Shown here piece after piece: positions 1-9,921 of a stretch of DNA of 64,000 nt. The stretch spans positions 1,121,895 to 1,185,894 of the forward strand of contig NZ_KB235930.1 of NCBI RefSeq assembly GCF_000332295.1, in the 5' to 3' direction. Numbering within the stretch: position 1 is the stretch's first letter; each line of letters starts with the position of its first letter. The notes beneath the pieces were generated by a model. That model was not told the DNA's origin and made no database searches. It saw nothing but the letters and a program-made list of their open reading frames with translations. Made by a program: the position numbers and the translations under genes. Source of the stretch: Fortiea contorta PCC 7126. Lineage in GTDB: Bacteria; Cyanobacteriota; Cyanobacteriia; Cyanobacteriales; Nostocaceae.

Positions 1-2219
1 TGAATCAACAGGGTAGCGACGGCACCTTTGGCTTTATCTAGGTGGGCTTCGATGACTGTACCTTTCGCCGAGCGGTCTGGGTTCGCTGAAAGTTCTCCGA
101 CTTCTGCTACCAACAGAATCATTTCTAGGAGTGTATCTAGGTTTTCGCCCTTGATGGCGCTGACGGGAACCATGATTGTTTCGCCACCCCAGTCTTCTGC
201 TGTTAAACCATAGTTGGTGAGTTCTTGTTTCACCCGCTCTGGTTGGGCACCTTCTTTGTCAATCTTGTTGATAGCGACGACAATGGGGACTTCAGCGGCT
301 TGAGCGTGGCTGATAGCTTCAATGGTTTGGGGACGTACACCGTCATCAGCGGCTACTACTAATACGGCAATATCTGTCACCCTTGCACCCCGCGCCCGCA
401 TTGCCGTGAAGGCTTCGTGACCGGGTGTATCCAAGAAGACGATTTGCTGTGGCTTGCCTTCGTGTTCTAAATCCACATGGTATGCACCAATGTGCTGAGT
501 GATACCCCCAGCTTCTCCAGCTGCGACTTTGGTTTTGCGAATCGAGTCGAGTAAGGTAGTTTTTCCGTGGTCTACGTGACCCATAATTGTTACTACTGGT
601 GGGCGACGATGGAGGTTTTCCAAGTCTGCCACATCCAGCATTTCTGTGACTTTGCGGGCTTCTGCTTCTGGTTCAGCCGTTTCGACTTCTATTTCTAGCT
701 CTTTGCCGACTAAGGTGATGGTGGCGATATCTAGATTCTGGGTGATACTCACCGCCATACTTTTCATAAACAGGATTTTCACAATTTCTGTGTCGGCTAC
801 AGCCAAGAGATCGGCTAGCTCTTGGACTGTGAGGGGCCCTGTCACTACTACTTTTTCTGGACGCTCGCGTTTTGCTTCTTCTTCTGGGCGACGGTTTTGG
901 TCGCGATCGCGACTGGAAGATTTTTTACTGCCTCTAGCCGTTGGGGCCGCAACAGCTAGTGCTGGTTGCTGTGCTGGTTTGCTCGATTTTGGTTTGGGGG
1001 GACGAGCAATAGAAAGGCTGACTTGGACGGTGGCTGGGGCGTCCAGGCTATCTTCATCTAGTAGATCGTCTTCTTCAAACTCATCATCGAGGATCGGCTT
1101 GACCCGTTTACCTTTGACTACTCCCTTACCAGCTTTTTCTTTGATTTCGTCAATTATTTCTTCTTCTTGCCACTTTTTGCCACCTTTGGCTAACCGAGGT
1201 GGTGTGGGGCGTTTCAAATCAATGATTTCACCGGGTACTACTTCCTCGACTCCTGCTGCTTTGCCTGGCCCACCTTGCATTGGTCTGGGTGGTGTAGCGA
1301 TTGGCATCGCAGCTACTGCTTCACCCGGACGCACTGGTCTTGGTCGTTGTGGTTCGCCAAACGATGGACTGGGACTAGATGGCCGAGTGCCCCTTTGTTC
1401 TGGTTTTTGCGGTGCGAGGTTGGGACGAGCCTGTCTTTGCGGTGCAGCCTGGGGAGCTTGGTCAGTTGGCACCTTGGCAATTTTTGGTTTAATCGACTCG
1501 CGTTCTTCTTCGGCTTTCCGTGGGCGTTCGCGCTTGAGGATCGGTTTATCTGACTGGGCTAGTTGCTCTACAACCTGTGGTTCGTCTGCCGCTGGTCTAG
1601 CAGGTGGGGCGACTAGTTGAGGTTTTTGGGGCTTTTCCGGTTTTGGTCTGGGCGGGACTATTTTTTCTGGTTTTTCCGCAGCTATTTTTTCTATTGGCTC
1701 TGTATGGGGATGCAAAGTTGGCTCTGCATCTGTAGGAGCTGGTTGCTGTGGTGTCTCTGATAAATTCCGGGGTACGGGTCGAGTTGGTGCCGTCGGCTGC
1801 ATGGGTGAGACAGGAGTAGCGAATGGTCGTGGAGGTGCTGGAGAATTGACTTCAGACGCAGCAGCTTGAGTATTATTAGCAACTGACGCCTCTGGGGCGT
1901 TGGAGGTGGGATTTCTCAATATTTTGGGTTTACGAATTTCCAAAATTTGTTGTTTGTGAGGTGGTGCTGGTCGATTACGTCCGCCAGTTTGTGCTGAATT
2001 TGGTTTATGACTGGGTGGACTGTTTTCTCTTTTCGGCGTCCCATTGGTGGCTGCGAGTTTTTCCGCCGCCGCGCGAATATGTTCAGCCTCAGAATCTGAA
2101 ATCGTACTGCTATGGCTTTTGACCGCGATATTGAGCTGGTCGCATATTGCTAATAGCTCTTTGTTATCCAAATTCAATTCCTTTGATAATTCGTAGATTC
2201 TAACTTTGCCGTTGTTCAT
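1..2219 (-). CDS. infB: Translation initiation factor IF-2, C-terminus beyond window
   Basis: IF-2 is the GTPase that brings initiator tRNA to the 30S subunit and promotes subunit joining. The minus strand is open from the edge to an ATG at 2219, giving about 740 residues; the C-terminal domains lie outside the window. The N-terminus ([15 protein letters not shown]) is the small IF-2 N-domain. It is followed by a long Pro/Lys/Arg-rich linker (about residues 60-430), then the G domain. Visible GTPase motifs are GHVDHGKT near residue 545, DTPGHEAF, and NKID. The long low-complexity linker matches the extended N-terminus of cyanobacterial IF-2. It is the last gene of the rimP-nusA-ylxR-infB order. 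Long plus-strand ORFs here are antisense shadows. Identity is secure. Confidence 0.97.
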   Translation of the reverse strand, partial: MNNGKVRIYELSKELNLDNKELLAICDQLNIAVKSHSSTISDSEAEHIRAAAEKLAATNGTPKRENSPPSHKPNSAQTGGRNRPAPPHKQQILEIRKPKILRNPTSNAPEASVANNTQAAASEVNSPAPPRPFATPVSPMQPTAPTRPVPRNLSETPQQPAPTDAEPTLHPHTEPIEKIAAEKPEKIVPPRPKPEKPQKPQLVAPPARPAADEPQVVEQLAQSDKPILKRERPRKAEEERESIKPKIAKVPTDQAPQAAPQRQARPNLAPQKPEQRGTRPSSPSPSFGEPQRPRPVRPGEAVAAMPIATPPRPMQGGPGKAAGVEEVVPGEIIDLKRPTPPRLAKGGKKWQEEEIIDEIKEKAGKGVVKGKRVKPILDDEFEEDDLLDEDSLDAPATVQVSLSIARPPKPKSSKPAQQPALAVAAPTARGSKKSSSRDRDQNRRPEEEAKRERPEKVVVTGPLTVQELADLLAVADTEIVKILFMKSMAVSITQNLDIATITLVGKELEIEVETAEPEAEARKVTEMLDVADLENLHRRPPVVTIMGHVDHGKTTLLDSIRKTKVAAGEAGGITQHIGAYHVDLEHEGKPQQIVFLDTPGHEAFTAMRARGARVTDIAVLVVAADDGVRPQTIEAISHAQAAEVPIVVAINKIDKEGAQPERVKQELTNYGLTAEDWGGETIMVPVSAIKGENLDTLLEMILLVAEVGELSANPDRSAKGTVIEAHLDKAKGAVATLLI

Positions 2220-2354
2220 CCACTCTTCCCCTTTAATTTACAGTTTTAGCGGATGGTTGCCTGGTTTGCGACATCTCCATCCTTTGATTACTGTTTTTTG
2301 GTTGCCGTTCAGTTTTTGCCGGTGCCTCCAATCAGGAAAGAGAGATGTTTCGGG

Positions 2355-2582
2355 TTATTGCTGGCATCCCCACCTAGAATGATGGTGGAGGGTGATCCAA
2401 AAAGAATTTTTTAAGCAAAAATCTTTTTGAATGTCCTGGATGCCTAACTGCGCTCTTGCGCTACCAGGTTGCCATTGTGTGATTTTTTGTTTTGCTGATT
2501 CTGAGTCTTCCACAACACAATCGAGTAAAACTTGTTGGGAGTGTTGCTTAGTCTCTCTGTTGGTCAAAGAGCCTTTTGTCAA
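2355..2582 (-). CDS. Possible small hypothetical protein between ylxR and infB
   Basis: A 75-codon frame starting with ATG lies between ylxR and infB, where many bacteria carry a small L7Ae-like (ylxQ) gene. I see no L7Ae signature in this product. The start MTKGSLTNRETKQ and middle are polar, and the end is rich in His and aromatic residues. It is collinear with the operon, so it may be translated, but codon use and composition do not prove it. It could be a chance ORF in the leader between ylxR and infB. Confidence 0.3.
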   Translation of the reverse strand: MTKGSLTNRETKQHSQQVLLDCVVEDSESAKQKITQWQPGSARAQLGIQDIQKDFCLKNSFWITLHHHSRWGCQQ

Positions 2583-2679
2583 CTACGCCCATTTACTATT
2601 TTGGCACTAACCCCGGTAATCAACAGATGGGCTTTGAGACCACGATTCTGCTTTTGATTACCACTACAAATTTGGCAAA

Positions 2680-2949
2680 CTAAATTTGATTTTGGGTATT
2701 GCTTTGGGCTAGACGCTGCCACAATGTCTGGTACAGTGCTTCTGGCACTGCTGCATGTAGCGATCGCCCTAGTCGATTTTTTTTTTGAGCCGCTTGCAGG
2801 CAACTCATTTGCGGACAAATATAGGCGGAACGCCCCATGCCCTGATCCAATTGTACCTTTCCAGACGGAAAGACGCGGACAATCCGCCAAAACTCTTGTT
2901 TGAGTGCTGTTTGGCGGCAGCTAATACAGCGCCGATAATTCGGTTTCAT
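2680..2949 (-). CDS. ylxR: YlxR family (DUF448) RNA-binding protein
   Basis: An 89-residue protein beginning MKPNYRRCISCRQ. The RxCxxCR start, the RIVRxxxSG segment and the GRSAYICP motif are characteristic of YlxR, a small RNA-binding protein encoded between nusA and infB in most bacteria. The LGRSL segment near residue 60 fits the family. The exact cellular role is not settled; some reports link YlxR to ribosome assembly or RNase P. The neighbours are nusA upstream and infB downstream on the same strand, the canonical order. An overlapping minus-strand frame (2579-2890) is a shadow of this gene. Confidence 0.9.
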   Translation of the reverse strand: MKPNYRRCISCRQTALKQEFWRIVRVFPSGKVQLDQGMGRSAYICPQMSCLQAAQKKNRLGRSLHAAVPEALYQTLWQRLAQSNTQNQI

Positions 2950-3097
2950 TTAGTCTTATGCTACCTTACCTCATGCAGTCTAGTTATCAAAATGAGTTGC
3001 AGTTAGCCTATATTGAGTTATACCAAATTTCTGGACTATGTAATCCCTAATACAAGCATGTTAGGAACAAATACTAAAATTTCCTTGAACTCATCAA

Positions 3098-4399
3098 TTA
3101 TTCTTCGTCACTAGTGTCAAAACTGGTTTCAAAAGATTCGTCTTCTAGTGTCAGTTCTTCATCATTTTCGTCTTCTATTTCTAATTCCTCCAGACTATTT
3201 TCGGCTTCTTCTTGCTCTAATTGATATTTTGCTCTGGCTGCAACAAATTTAGCATCTTCGCCTGCGTGGTCATACTTAGCTTTATCTTTGATGTCAATTT
3301 TCCATCCAGTTAAGCGAGCTGCCAAACGGACGTTTTGTCCTTCTTTGCCAATCGCCAGACTTAATTGGTCTTCAGCCACAAGTACGTGTGTTTGCCGAGT
3401 TTCGGGATCCATGAGACGGACTTCATCTACTCGTGCGGGACTCAAAGCGTTAGCAATGTAGGTGGCTGGATCTGGCGACCAACGAATCACATCGATTTTT
3501 TCTCCACGCAGTTCGTTGACTACCACTTGAATTCGTGATCCCCGTGCACCAATACAAGCCCCAACCGGGTCTACGTCACGATCTAGGGTGTCAACGGCAA
3601 TTTTGGTACGGGGGCCGACGTAGCGCGAGGGGGGATTGGCTTCTCTGGCTACGGCGACTATCCGCACTACTTCGTCTTCTATTTCTGGAACTTCGTTGGC
3701 GAACAGATAAACTACTAATCCGGCGTCAGCACGGGACACTAGCAGCTGGGGACCTCGTTGCTGTCCTTGGGAAACTTTTTTGAGATATACCTTAAATGTG
3801 GCATTGGCTCGATAGTTATCGTTGGGTAGCTGTTCCCGCTTTGGTAATTCGGCTTCTACCTCTGGTTGACCAAAGCCGCTGCTGACTGCCAAGATGACTG
3901 ATTGTCTTTCAAATCGCAAAACTCTCGCTTGCAGTACGGTACTTTCTAAGTCTTGGAATTCTTCTTGTACCATCTGGCGCTGTTGATCCCGCAGCTTTTG
4001 CGCCAAAACTTGCTTGGTTTGCATCGCCGCCATGCGCCCAAAGTCTCCTTGATCTGGGGTAACATCGAGTACTACAGAATCACCTAATTGGGCTTCGGGG
4101 GCTACTTGTTGAACTTCGTCTAAGGAAATTTGGTGGTCGGTGTTGCTAACTTCTTCAACGATGCTTTTGGTGGAAAGGACGCGAAATCCTTCGCTGTCAA
4201 TATCGAGTTCTACTTCAAAGTTATCAAAGTATTCTTCATCAAATTGCTTGCGTTCCAAGTTTTGCGCGCGGCGATAACGTTCATAGCCTTTGAGTAGTGC
4301 TTCTCTAATAGCTGATTGCACTGCGAGCCGAGGTAAATTCCGTTCTCTGCTGATACTTTCGATTAATTCTTTTAATCCCGGTAAACTAACCATTGACAT
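3098..4399 (-). CDS. nusA: Transcription termination/antitermination factor NusA
   Basis: NusA binds RNA polymerase and modulates pausing, termination and antitermination. The 433-residue product has the NusA N-terminal domain (MVSLPGLKELIESIS...), an S1 domain around residues 150-220, and two KH domains: VGACIGARGSRI near residue 285 and LAIGKEGQNVRLAARL near residue 345. The final 40 residues are very acidic (runs of Glu/Asp), a tail that is variable between species. Length and order fit cyanobacterial NusA, which lacks the long C-terminal repeats of E. coli NusA. The start could be either of the two closely spaced Met codons (4399 or 4393). It follows rimP after a 166-bp gap filled with heptad-type repeats. 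Confidence 0.97.
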   Translation of the reverse strand: MSMVSLPGLKELIESISRERNLPRLAVQSAIREALLKGYERYRRAQNLERKQFDEEYFDNFEVELDIDSEGFRVLSTKSIVEEVSNTDHQISLDEVQQVAPEAQLGDSVVLDVTPDQGDFGRMAAMQTKQVLAQKLRDQQRQMVQEEFQDLESTVLQARVLRFERQSVILAVSSGFGQPEVEAELPKREQLPNDNYRANATFKVYLKKVSQGQQRGPQLLVSRADAGLVVYLFANEVPEIEDEVVRIVAVAREANPPSRYVGPRTKIAVDTLDRDVDPVGACIGARGSRIQVVVNELRGEKIDVIRWSPDPATYIANALSPARVDEVRLMDPETRQTHVLVAEDQLSLAIGKEGQNVRLAARLTGWKIDIKDKAKYDHAGEDAKFVAARAKYQLEQEEAENSLEELEIEDENDEELTLEDESFETSFDTSDEE

Positions 4400-4422
4400 A
4401 AGTATTCTCCTTTAAAATTAAG

Positions 4423-4565
4423 GGTTAGGGGTTAGAGGCTAGAGGCTAGAAATTCCGGACAAAAAACTACAAATTAAAGTCAGGGATTAGAGAATAGCTT
4501 GCAACTAATCTCTAATCCCTCATCCCTAATCTTTGATCCCTAATCTCTAATCCCTAGCCCCTTAT
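4423..4565. repeat. Heptad-type tandem repeats between rimP and nusA
   Basis: The gap holds runs built on the 7-mers GGTTAGA/GGCTAGA on the left and CTAATCC/CTAATCT on the right. The two halves are roughly complementary, so the transcript can fold into a long imperfect hairpin. Heptameric short tandem repeats are a known feature of Nostoc-type genomes. Confidence 0.75.
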
Positions 4566-5027
4566 CTATCGGCTCTCATCCAGTTGCACCTTGGTAATTT
4601 GACTGCGGGGGATTTCGACTGTGCGACCTTTTTGATTTAGGTAAACTTTGTCCTCGTCCCGGCGAATCAATTGACCAGTCCACTCTTGTTGTCCGTCGTA
4701 GGGTGGAGAAGTGGAGATGATCACGGGAAATCCTTTGAAGGAAATAAATTCCCTGTCGGTCACAAGTTGGCGGGAAATACCAGGACTGGAAACTTCCAAA
4801 ACATAGGTATCTGGAATGATCTCCGCCGCATCCAAGGAGGCTTCTAAAGCACGACTCATCCGCTCGCAATCATTTAACCCAGTATCTTGCTGGGGATTAC
4901 GGATGTCTACCCGCAAAATTGGTGGACGTTGATTGGTGTGAAAAACCACACTGACAACTTCTAATCCCAGTTCTTCTGCTACTGGTGACGCCAAATCAAT
5001 AATTTGTGGCACTAAAGGATGGGTCAT
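4566..5027 (-). CDS. rimP: Ribosome maturation factor RimP
   Basis: RimP helps mature the 30S subunit. The protein shows the family landmarks: an N-terminal [25 protein letters not shown] segment, the LRVDIRNP strand, [14 protein letters not shown], and the [13 protein letters not shown] motif, then an SH3-like C-terminal domain. I choose the ATG at 5027 (153 residues) because the family starts at this point; an upstream in-frame ATG at 5063 adds 12 unconserved residues. It is the first gene of the rimP-nusA-ylxR-infB cluster. Confidence 0.94.
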   Translation of the reverse strand: MTHPLVPQIIDLASPVAEELGLEVVSVVFHTNQRPPILRVDIRNPQQDTGLNDCERMSRALEASLDAAEIIPDTYVLEVSSPGISRQLVTDREFISFKGFPVIISTSPPYDGQQEWTGQLIRRDEDKVYLNQKGRTVEIPRSQITKVQLDESR

Positions 5028-5214
5028 GCGAGAATTCAATAAAAAAAGTGGGCGTTGACCCACTTCCTGCGATAGGGATATCTTCCAAGAAGCCTTGTGA
5101 CGAACCCAGAATGGTTCGACTCTAATCTGAGTTTAGCGCATTTTTTTGGGGGCAGTGGGGATAAATTAATATATGGTTATTTGTTGTTTGTGATTGATCA
5201 AGGGTCAAGGCTGA

Positions 5215-6642
5215 TTATCTTCGCTCTTTAGCGGGGATCATGGCACCAAAAGCTTGTGTGCGTAGTTGTCGGGTTTGGTCGATAATTTGGTCGATGTCTT
5301 CTTGAGATAAGCGCTGGACGTAGTTGAGCTTGATTTCTTCTAGAAAATCAAACACTAGGCTTTGAATTTCGGAAGTGACGTGTTGTTTCTGGATTTCACT
5401 GCTTAAAGCTTGGGTGAAACGCTGTAGTAGTTGGCTGGTAAGTTTTGCACCTACGGGATCTTCGACTGCGCTCACGAGGACGTTGTATAGATTTGTGGTG
5501 ATTTGGGTTGCTAGTTGCTCGCTGAGTTGAGTTTGTGCTTGTCCTATTCCTGGTAAAGCTTGTAAGCTGCGGTAAACGGGGACTTGATGCATGACTGTGT
5601 TGATGTTGTGGCGTAAAATGGCGGTGATTTCTGGTTGTATTTTGGGAAATACTTCATAGACTACTGTTTGCATGAGTAGACTGGCGATCGCTTCCATTTC
5701 ATTAATATTATTAATATCTATGTATGGACGCAGGTTTTCTTGTTGCGACAACCAGCGCGTTAACTCGCCTCTTTTAATTGATCCTTGAATTTGGTTAATC
5801 ACTCTCACCACAACAATTTCGGTGATATCTTCGGCAAAATTTGCTACTATACCTTGATTAGCTTGTCGCCACACTGGATGCAAGTTTAATAGATGTGACT
5901 GGTCAAGGCGAATTAATACTGGTACTACTCGCAACCAACGCCAAAATGGTAGCAATAAAAACAAGTCATACCATCGCCACAAAACCGCATCTAACCAGCT
6001 AAAGCCTGGATGCCGACGTCTGATATAGAAGCTGCGTACCAGTAGTTCTAGAGCAAATATAGCTACAAAGGGCAGATCAATCAACCAGAAATCATCAACA
6101 AATTCCCCATCTTCACCAATTTTGCGGTAGAAGTTACTAGCGATTAAGGGTTTGATTTTCTGATTAAAAAAATTAATTTCTGATGTCCAGCCTCTTTTAG
6201 TTAAATATTCTTGACTCCAAAAAGTTTTAAAGGCTTGCTTGGCAGATTCTTGACGAATGCGATCGCGCATCCGATTTTTTATCTTTTCTAGAGTACCACT
6301 CTTCTGTGCTGCCGCAAACGGATTGCTTTCAATCATCTCCACACTCAAACGGCCCAGCTCTTCTAGCTGGGTTTTTGTTAGGGGCGACTGTAACCCTGTT
6401 TGGCTAACCTGTTCTTCTAATTTTTCTACGGTTTCTAGATAATTTTTTGTTTCTCGGTGCGGTTCAATGCCTTTGATGGGGTCATAAATTTGCGTAATTT
6501 GGGGAAATCTTCGCCAATAAAACTCTCGCCAAGGTACGTAACTTAAATTAAACAAAACTAAGCATAAATTTACTGTAGCAATGATTGCCATCAATCTTTC
6601 AAAACCAAGTTGCAGCCGCTTTGAAGTTGGGGAATGAGCCAT
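5215..6642 (-). CDS. Conserved cyanobacterial membrane protein with voltage-sensor-like segment
   Basis: A 475-residue membrane protein. A first membrane helix lies at about residues 15-36. A second hydrophobic block at about 185-265 reads like S2-S4 of a voltage-sensor domain: FAIFALELLVRSFYIRRR-type helix, then a WYDLFLLLPFWRW-like segment, then an Arg-spaced RVVPVLIRL helix. The region between (40-180) is charged and helical, and the C-terminal 200 residues are soluble, helical and Gln-rich. No pore loop or enzyme motif is visible. It resembles proteins annotated only as conserved hypothetical in filamentous cyanobacteria. Function is unknown; channel or mechanosensor roles are guesses. 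Confidence 0.75.
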   Translation of the reverse strand: MAHSPTSKRLQLGFERLMAIIATVNLCLVLFNLSYVPWREFYWRRFPQITQIYDPIKGIEPHRETKNYLETVEKLEEQVSQTGLQSPLTKTQLEELGRLSVEMIESNPFAAAQKSGTLEKIKNRMRDRIRQESAKQAFKTFWSQEYLTKRGWTSEINFFNQKIKPLIASNFYRKIGEDGEFVDDFWLIDLPFVAIFALELLVRSFYIRRRHPGFSWLDAVLWRWYDLFLLLPFWRWLRVVPVLIRLDQSHLLNLHPVWRQANQGIVANFAEDITEIVVVRVINQIQGSIKRGELTRWLSQQENLRPYIDINNINEMEAIASLLMQTVVYEVFPKIQPEITAILRHNINTVMHQVPVYRSLQALPGIGQAQTQLSEQLATQITTNLYNVLVSAVEDPVGAKLTSQLLQRFTQALSSEIQKQHVTSEIQSLVFDFLEEIKLNYVQRLSQEDIDQIIDQTRQLRTQAFGAMIPAKERR

Positions 6643-6903
6643 TTTTAGTGTTGGATTATACAGATGTTCAATATAATTGTTTAGATTATATATTTTTGGC
6701 TATTTCCCGCAAACCGCTACCGTTAAGTAAAATATCTTTCTTGGGGTGGATGATTTTAATTATTAAAAAACATTAATTAAGTTAACCAATCAAACTCTCA
6801 TGGCTTAAAAATCATTAATGATTGAGAAAAAGATGTTCAAAAAACTGAAAGTGTATTTGTCAATCTCTGTATTCTGCTGATTTCATCTAAAGGAGTTTTA
6901 CGT

Positions 6904-7608
6904 ATGTGGTGTGGGTTAGAAAAATCAAGTGTTACCATAGCTGCTATTTGCTTGATATCTAGCAGCATAGCAGTTTCAGATACAGTTTTTGCTGCTCGCC
7001 AGCGTGAATATACGCCTCAGCAGTTTCGTGCTGTTCTTAACGGATTAGGCTATAAAGTCAAGTTGACAAATACTCCCTTGACGGATGAAGAAACTAAAAA
7101 AGCAATCCGTGAGTTTCAAAAAGGTTACAAGTTATCTGCTGATGGAATAGTAGGCCCAAAAACTCAAGACCTCGCCGCTAGTATCATTCAAATTCTACAA
7201 TCAAATTTGAATGCTGTCGTCAAGCCTTATCCTCCGTTACCCCGCGACCAATTCTATGGCCCGCAGACGCAAGCAGCGGTAAAGGAATTCCAGAAAAAGC
7301 TTCAACTTCAAGAAACTGGAATTGCTGACTTAGCACTCCGCCAGAAGCTAAATGAAGAGGCTAAGAAGGTTATAGAACAGCCTACTACTAAGCCGACACC
7401 AACAGCAACACCAACTGCTAAACCAACAGCAACACCAACTGCTAAACCAACGGCGACACCAACTGCTAAACCAACAGCAACGCCGACTGCTAAACCAACA
7501 GCAACACCAACTGCTAAACCAACAGCAACGCCGACTGCTAAACCAACGGCGACACCGACTGCTAAACCAACGGCGACACCAACAGCCACACCGACTTCTA
7601 CACCCTAG
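6904..7608 (+). CDS. Secreted peptidoglycan-binding protein with Pro/Thr/Ala repeat tail
   Basis: The N-terminus carries a signal-peptide-like hydrophobic stretch ending near AFA-type residues. Two PG_binding_1-like domains follow: one at about residues 35-95 ([19 protein letters not shown]) and a second at about 105-150 ([18 protein letters not shown]). Such domains anchor proteins to the cell wall. From about residue 160 to the end the protein is a tandem repeat of the octapeptide KPTATPTA encoded by a 24-bp DNA unit; this is probably an extended wall-spanning linker. The stop codon falls right at the repeat end. A minus-strand ORF (VGVAVGLA repeats) is an artefact of this repeat. A ribosome-binding site AAAGGAG lies just upstream. 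Confidence 0.85.
   Translation: MWCGLEKSSVTIAAICLISSSIAVSDTVFAARQREYTPQQFRAVLNGLGYKVKLTNTPLTDEETKKAIREFQKGYKLSADGIVGPKTQDLAASIIQILQSNLNAVVKPYPPLPRDQFYGPQTQAAVKEFQKKLQLQETGIADLALRQKLNEEAKKVIEQPTTKPTPTATPTAKPTATPTAKPTATPTAKPTATPTAKPTATPTAKPTATPTAKPTATPTAKPTATPTATPTSTP
7386..7605. repeat. 24-bp tandem repeat encoding KPTATPTA
   Basis: About eight near-identical 24-bp units (ACCAACAGCAACACCAACTG and variants) encode the C-terminal tail. Units differ mainly at synonymous third positions, which argues that the protein repeat is selected. Confidence 0.85.
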
Positions 7609-7626
7609 CGGTGCGTTTCATTATAT

Positions 7627-7663
7627 TTGGAAGAGGAGAGTATTAAATACTTTTCTCTTCCAA
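7627..7663. terminator. Bidirectional hairpin terminator candidate
   Basis: TTGGAAGAG pairs with CTCTTCCAA, with further weak pairing inside, in the short gap between two converging genes (ends 7608 and 7674). It can serve both. Confidence 0.6.
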
Positions 7664-7673
7664 GTTACCAGTA

Positions 7674-8567
7674 TTAAGCTCTCTGATTTGGCTCTTCTAA
7701 CGGTCTACCCTTGGGAGTGGGTAACATTGGCCGACGGTCATCGTAGGGCATAGGGATATATTGTACAGTGGGGCGTCCTCCCTGGGGCTGTGGGTAAAGA
7801 TCCATGAGTTGATAGATAGAACGGGGTAGTCCAACATTAACCGGCAATCCGATTTCTGTTGCTTCTTCTACGGTAATGGGGTAATCATGGGTGACGCGCC
7901 CGGTGGTTAAGGCTTCGATAATCGGTTCAATATTTTCCGGCTGCACTTTTTGCTTGGGTACGTTATCTTTGAGCAGAGTTCTGACAAAACGCTGTACCTG
8001 CTGGATAGCTTTGCGTGATAGGTCAGCCATAATCAGCGTTTGGTCATCAACTTCGCTGACGGGTTTATCTTCAACTACTTTGAGGATACTAGCAGCAGGA
8101 AAGTTACCCAGTTGAGGATCAACTGGGCCGAGGACGGCGTTAGCATCCATAATAATTTCGTCAGCAGCTAGGGCTAGCATAGTACCACCACTCATCGCGT
8201 AGTGGGGGACAAAGACGGTGACTTTTGCTGGGTGACGAATTAAGGCTCTAGCAATTTGTTCTGTGGCGAGGACTAGACCACCGGGAGTGTGCAAAATCAG
8301 GTCAATGGGGACTTCTGGTGGCGTGAGGCGAATGGCTCGCAGTATTTGTTCTGAGTCTTCGATTGTGATGTAGCGGGATAGGGGAATTCCTAATAAGCTG
8401 ATGGATTCTTGGCGGTGAATCAGTAGGATGACTCGACTTCCACGTTGCTGCTGAAATTCCTGGAGAGCACGAACACGCTGATATTCTGTCTGACGTTTTT
8501 GCCAGATCGGTTGTAGAGAGGAAAGGAGAAGAAAAATCCAGAATAAATCGCCAATACCAAAGCCCAT
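7674..8567 (-). CDS. SDH/ClpP-fold membrane-anchored serine protease
   Basis: The 297-residue product belongs to the serine dehydrogenase proteinase (SDH_sah, PF01972) group of Clp-fold proteases. A short hydrophobic N-terminus (residues 4-20) likely anchors it in the membrane. Family landmarks are LILHTPGG near residue 90, where the glycines form the oxyanion hole, and HYAMSGGTMLALAADEI near residue 125, with the catalytic Ser in SGG. DANAVLGPVDPQLG follows. Bacterial relatives are called periplasmic serine proteases or membrane-bound Clp-like proteases; substrates are unknown. The Pro-rich C-terminus is unconserved. It stands alone, convergent with the peptidoglycan-binding gene. Confidence 0.88.
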   Translation of the reverse strand: MGFGIGDLFWIFLLLSSLQPIWQKRQTEYQRVRALQEFQQQRGSRVILLIHRQESISLLGIPLSRYITIEDSEQILRAIRLTPPEVPIDLILHTPGGLVLATEQIARALIRHPAKVTVFVPHYAMSGGTMLALAADEIIMDANAVLGPVDPQLGNFPAASILKVVEDKPVSEVDDQTLIMADLSRKAIQQVQRFVRTLLKDNVPKQKVQPENIEPIIEALTTGRVTHDYPITVEEATEIGLPVNVGLPRSIYQLMDLYPQPQGGRPTVQYIPMPYDDRRPMLPTPKGRPLEEPNQRA

Positions 8568-8904
8568 AGGATGGATAGTGGAAAAAACTAAGCTTGTGGT
8601 ATGTATTATGACAATTTTTAGGCGATTTTAATTCTATCTAGGGGGTTAGAAATTTTGAATAGAAGTTAAGGACTGGAGATGGACGTATTTCTAGTTGTTC
8701 TAGATTAGAGGAAGTCAAGCCTAGCTGCTAATTTCAATGGATGCCATGCTACTCAATTGCGCGCTAACAAAGTCTGTATCAGAATTTACAACATTAACAC
8801 CGATAATAAAATGAAGGCTGAAGGCTGAAACAATACAGATTTCATCCTTCATTCTTCATATTTGTTTATAGAGAACTGTAGCAAAAATGACAGTTCTTGT
8901 TTTA
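8568..8904. other. Intergenic gap, no gene seen
   Basis: Between the SDH protease and prs (both minus strand). It holds partly complementary GAAGGCTGAAGG and CATCCTTCATTCTTCAT tracts near 8815-8860, which may fold as a weak terminator after prs. Nothing else is recognisable. Confidence 0.5.
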
Positions 8905-9921
8905 CTAGCGGAACATACTACTTACTGAACTATCTTCATGAATCCGCCAGATGGTTTCCCCAAGGATGTTAGCCACTGAAAGCACTACTAACTGGGGAAA
9001 GCGACTGCTTTCTGGTAGAGGAATTGTGTTGGTGACAATCACCTCTTCAAACAAACCGCTAGACAACCGCTCTATCGCTGGTGGGGAAAATACTGCATGA
9101 GTAGCACAGGCGTACACTTGACGTGCGCCTTCTTCACGCAGCAACCGCGCTCCAGCGGCAATTGTACCGCCAGTATCGATAATATCGTCTACTAACACTG
9201 CTGTTTTGCCCTTAACATCGCCAATGACATTGAGAACTTCGGCGACGTTGTGAGCGTGGCGACGCTTGTCAATAATCGCCAGTGGTGCGTCGTTGAGTTT
9301 TTTAGCAAAAGCTCTTGCTCTGGCGACACCGCCGACATCGGGGGAAACAACTACAAGGTCAGGTAGTTGTTTGCTAGCCAGATAATCGAGCAATACTGGT
9401 GAACCATAAACATGGTCAAAGGGGATATCAAAATAACCTTGAATTTGGGCAGAATGTAAATCCATAGCCAAAACGCGGTTAGCGCCTGCTTCAGTGATCA
9501 GGTTAGCAACCAATTTGGCTGTGATTGACTCTCTACCGGCAGTTTTGCGATCGGCGCGGGCGTAACCATAATAAGGGATTACTGCTGTCACCTGTCGAGC
9601 CGAAGCTCGACGACAGGCGTCAATCATAATCAGTAATTCCATTAAATGGTCGTTGACGGGTTGACAAGTTGGTTGGATGAGGTAGACATCACAACCCCTG
9701 ATCGATTCTTGGATTTGGATGTAGAGTTCTCCGTCCGCAAATCGTTTGCGGATCATGGGCCCTAAATCCATACCCAAATAACGAGCTACTTCTTGAGACA
9801 GTGGTACATTAGCGGAGCCAGAAAACAGCCGCAGGCGATGATTTTCAGTCAGTCCTGTTGCAGCTGGCTGCACTTTTAAAGTTGCAGAACTGAGCACAGC
9901 AGATCCTCGATGTGCATTCAT
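8905..9921 (-). CDS. prs: Ribose-phosphate pyrophosphokinase
   Basis: PRPP synthetase makes 5-phosphoribosyl 1-pyrophosphate from ribose 5-phosphate and ATP for nucleotide, His and Trp synthesis. The 338-residue protein has the family features: LFSGSANVPLSQEVA near the start, RFADGELYIQI, the YGYARADRK ATP loop, MDLHSAQIQGYFD, and the PRPP-binding VLVDDIIDTGGT near residue 225. The first 25 residues are an extension over the E. coli enzyme, common in cyanobacteria. Identity is secure. It is divergent from the kinase gene at 10610 across a 690-bp gap. Confidence 0.96.
   Translation of the reverse strand: MNAHRGSAVLSSATLKVQPAATGLTENHRLRLFSGSANVPLSQEVARYLGMDLGPMIRKRFADGELYIQIQESIRGCDVYLIQPTCQPVNDHLMELLIMIDACRRASARQVTAVIPYYGYARADRKTAGRESITAKLVANLITEAGANRVLAMDLHSAQIQGYFDIPFDHVYGSPVLLDYLASKQLPDLVVVSPDVGGVARARAFAKKLNDAPLAIIDKRRHAHNVAEVLNVIGDVKGKTAVLVDDIIDTGGTIAAGARLLREEGARQVYACATHAVFSPPAIERLSSGLFEEVIVTNTIPLPESSRFPQLVVLSVANILGETIWRIHEDSSVSSMFR

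Noticed and set aside
646-1620. 324-codon plus-strand ORF and other long frames at 1-1900
   Set aside because: Antisense of infB; composition is a mirror of the Pro/Lys/Arg-rich IF-2 linker.
7308-7589. 93-codon minus-strand ORF of VGVAVGLA repeats
   Set aside because: Antisense shadow of the KPTATPTA-encoding repeat.
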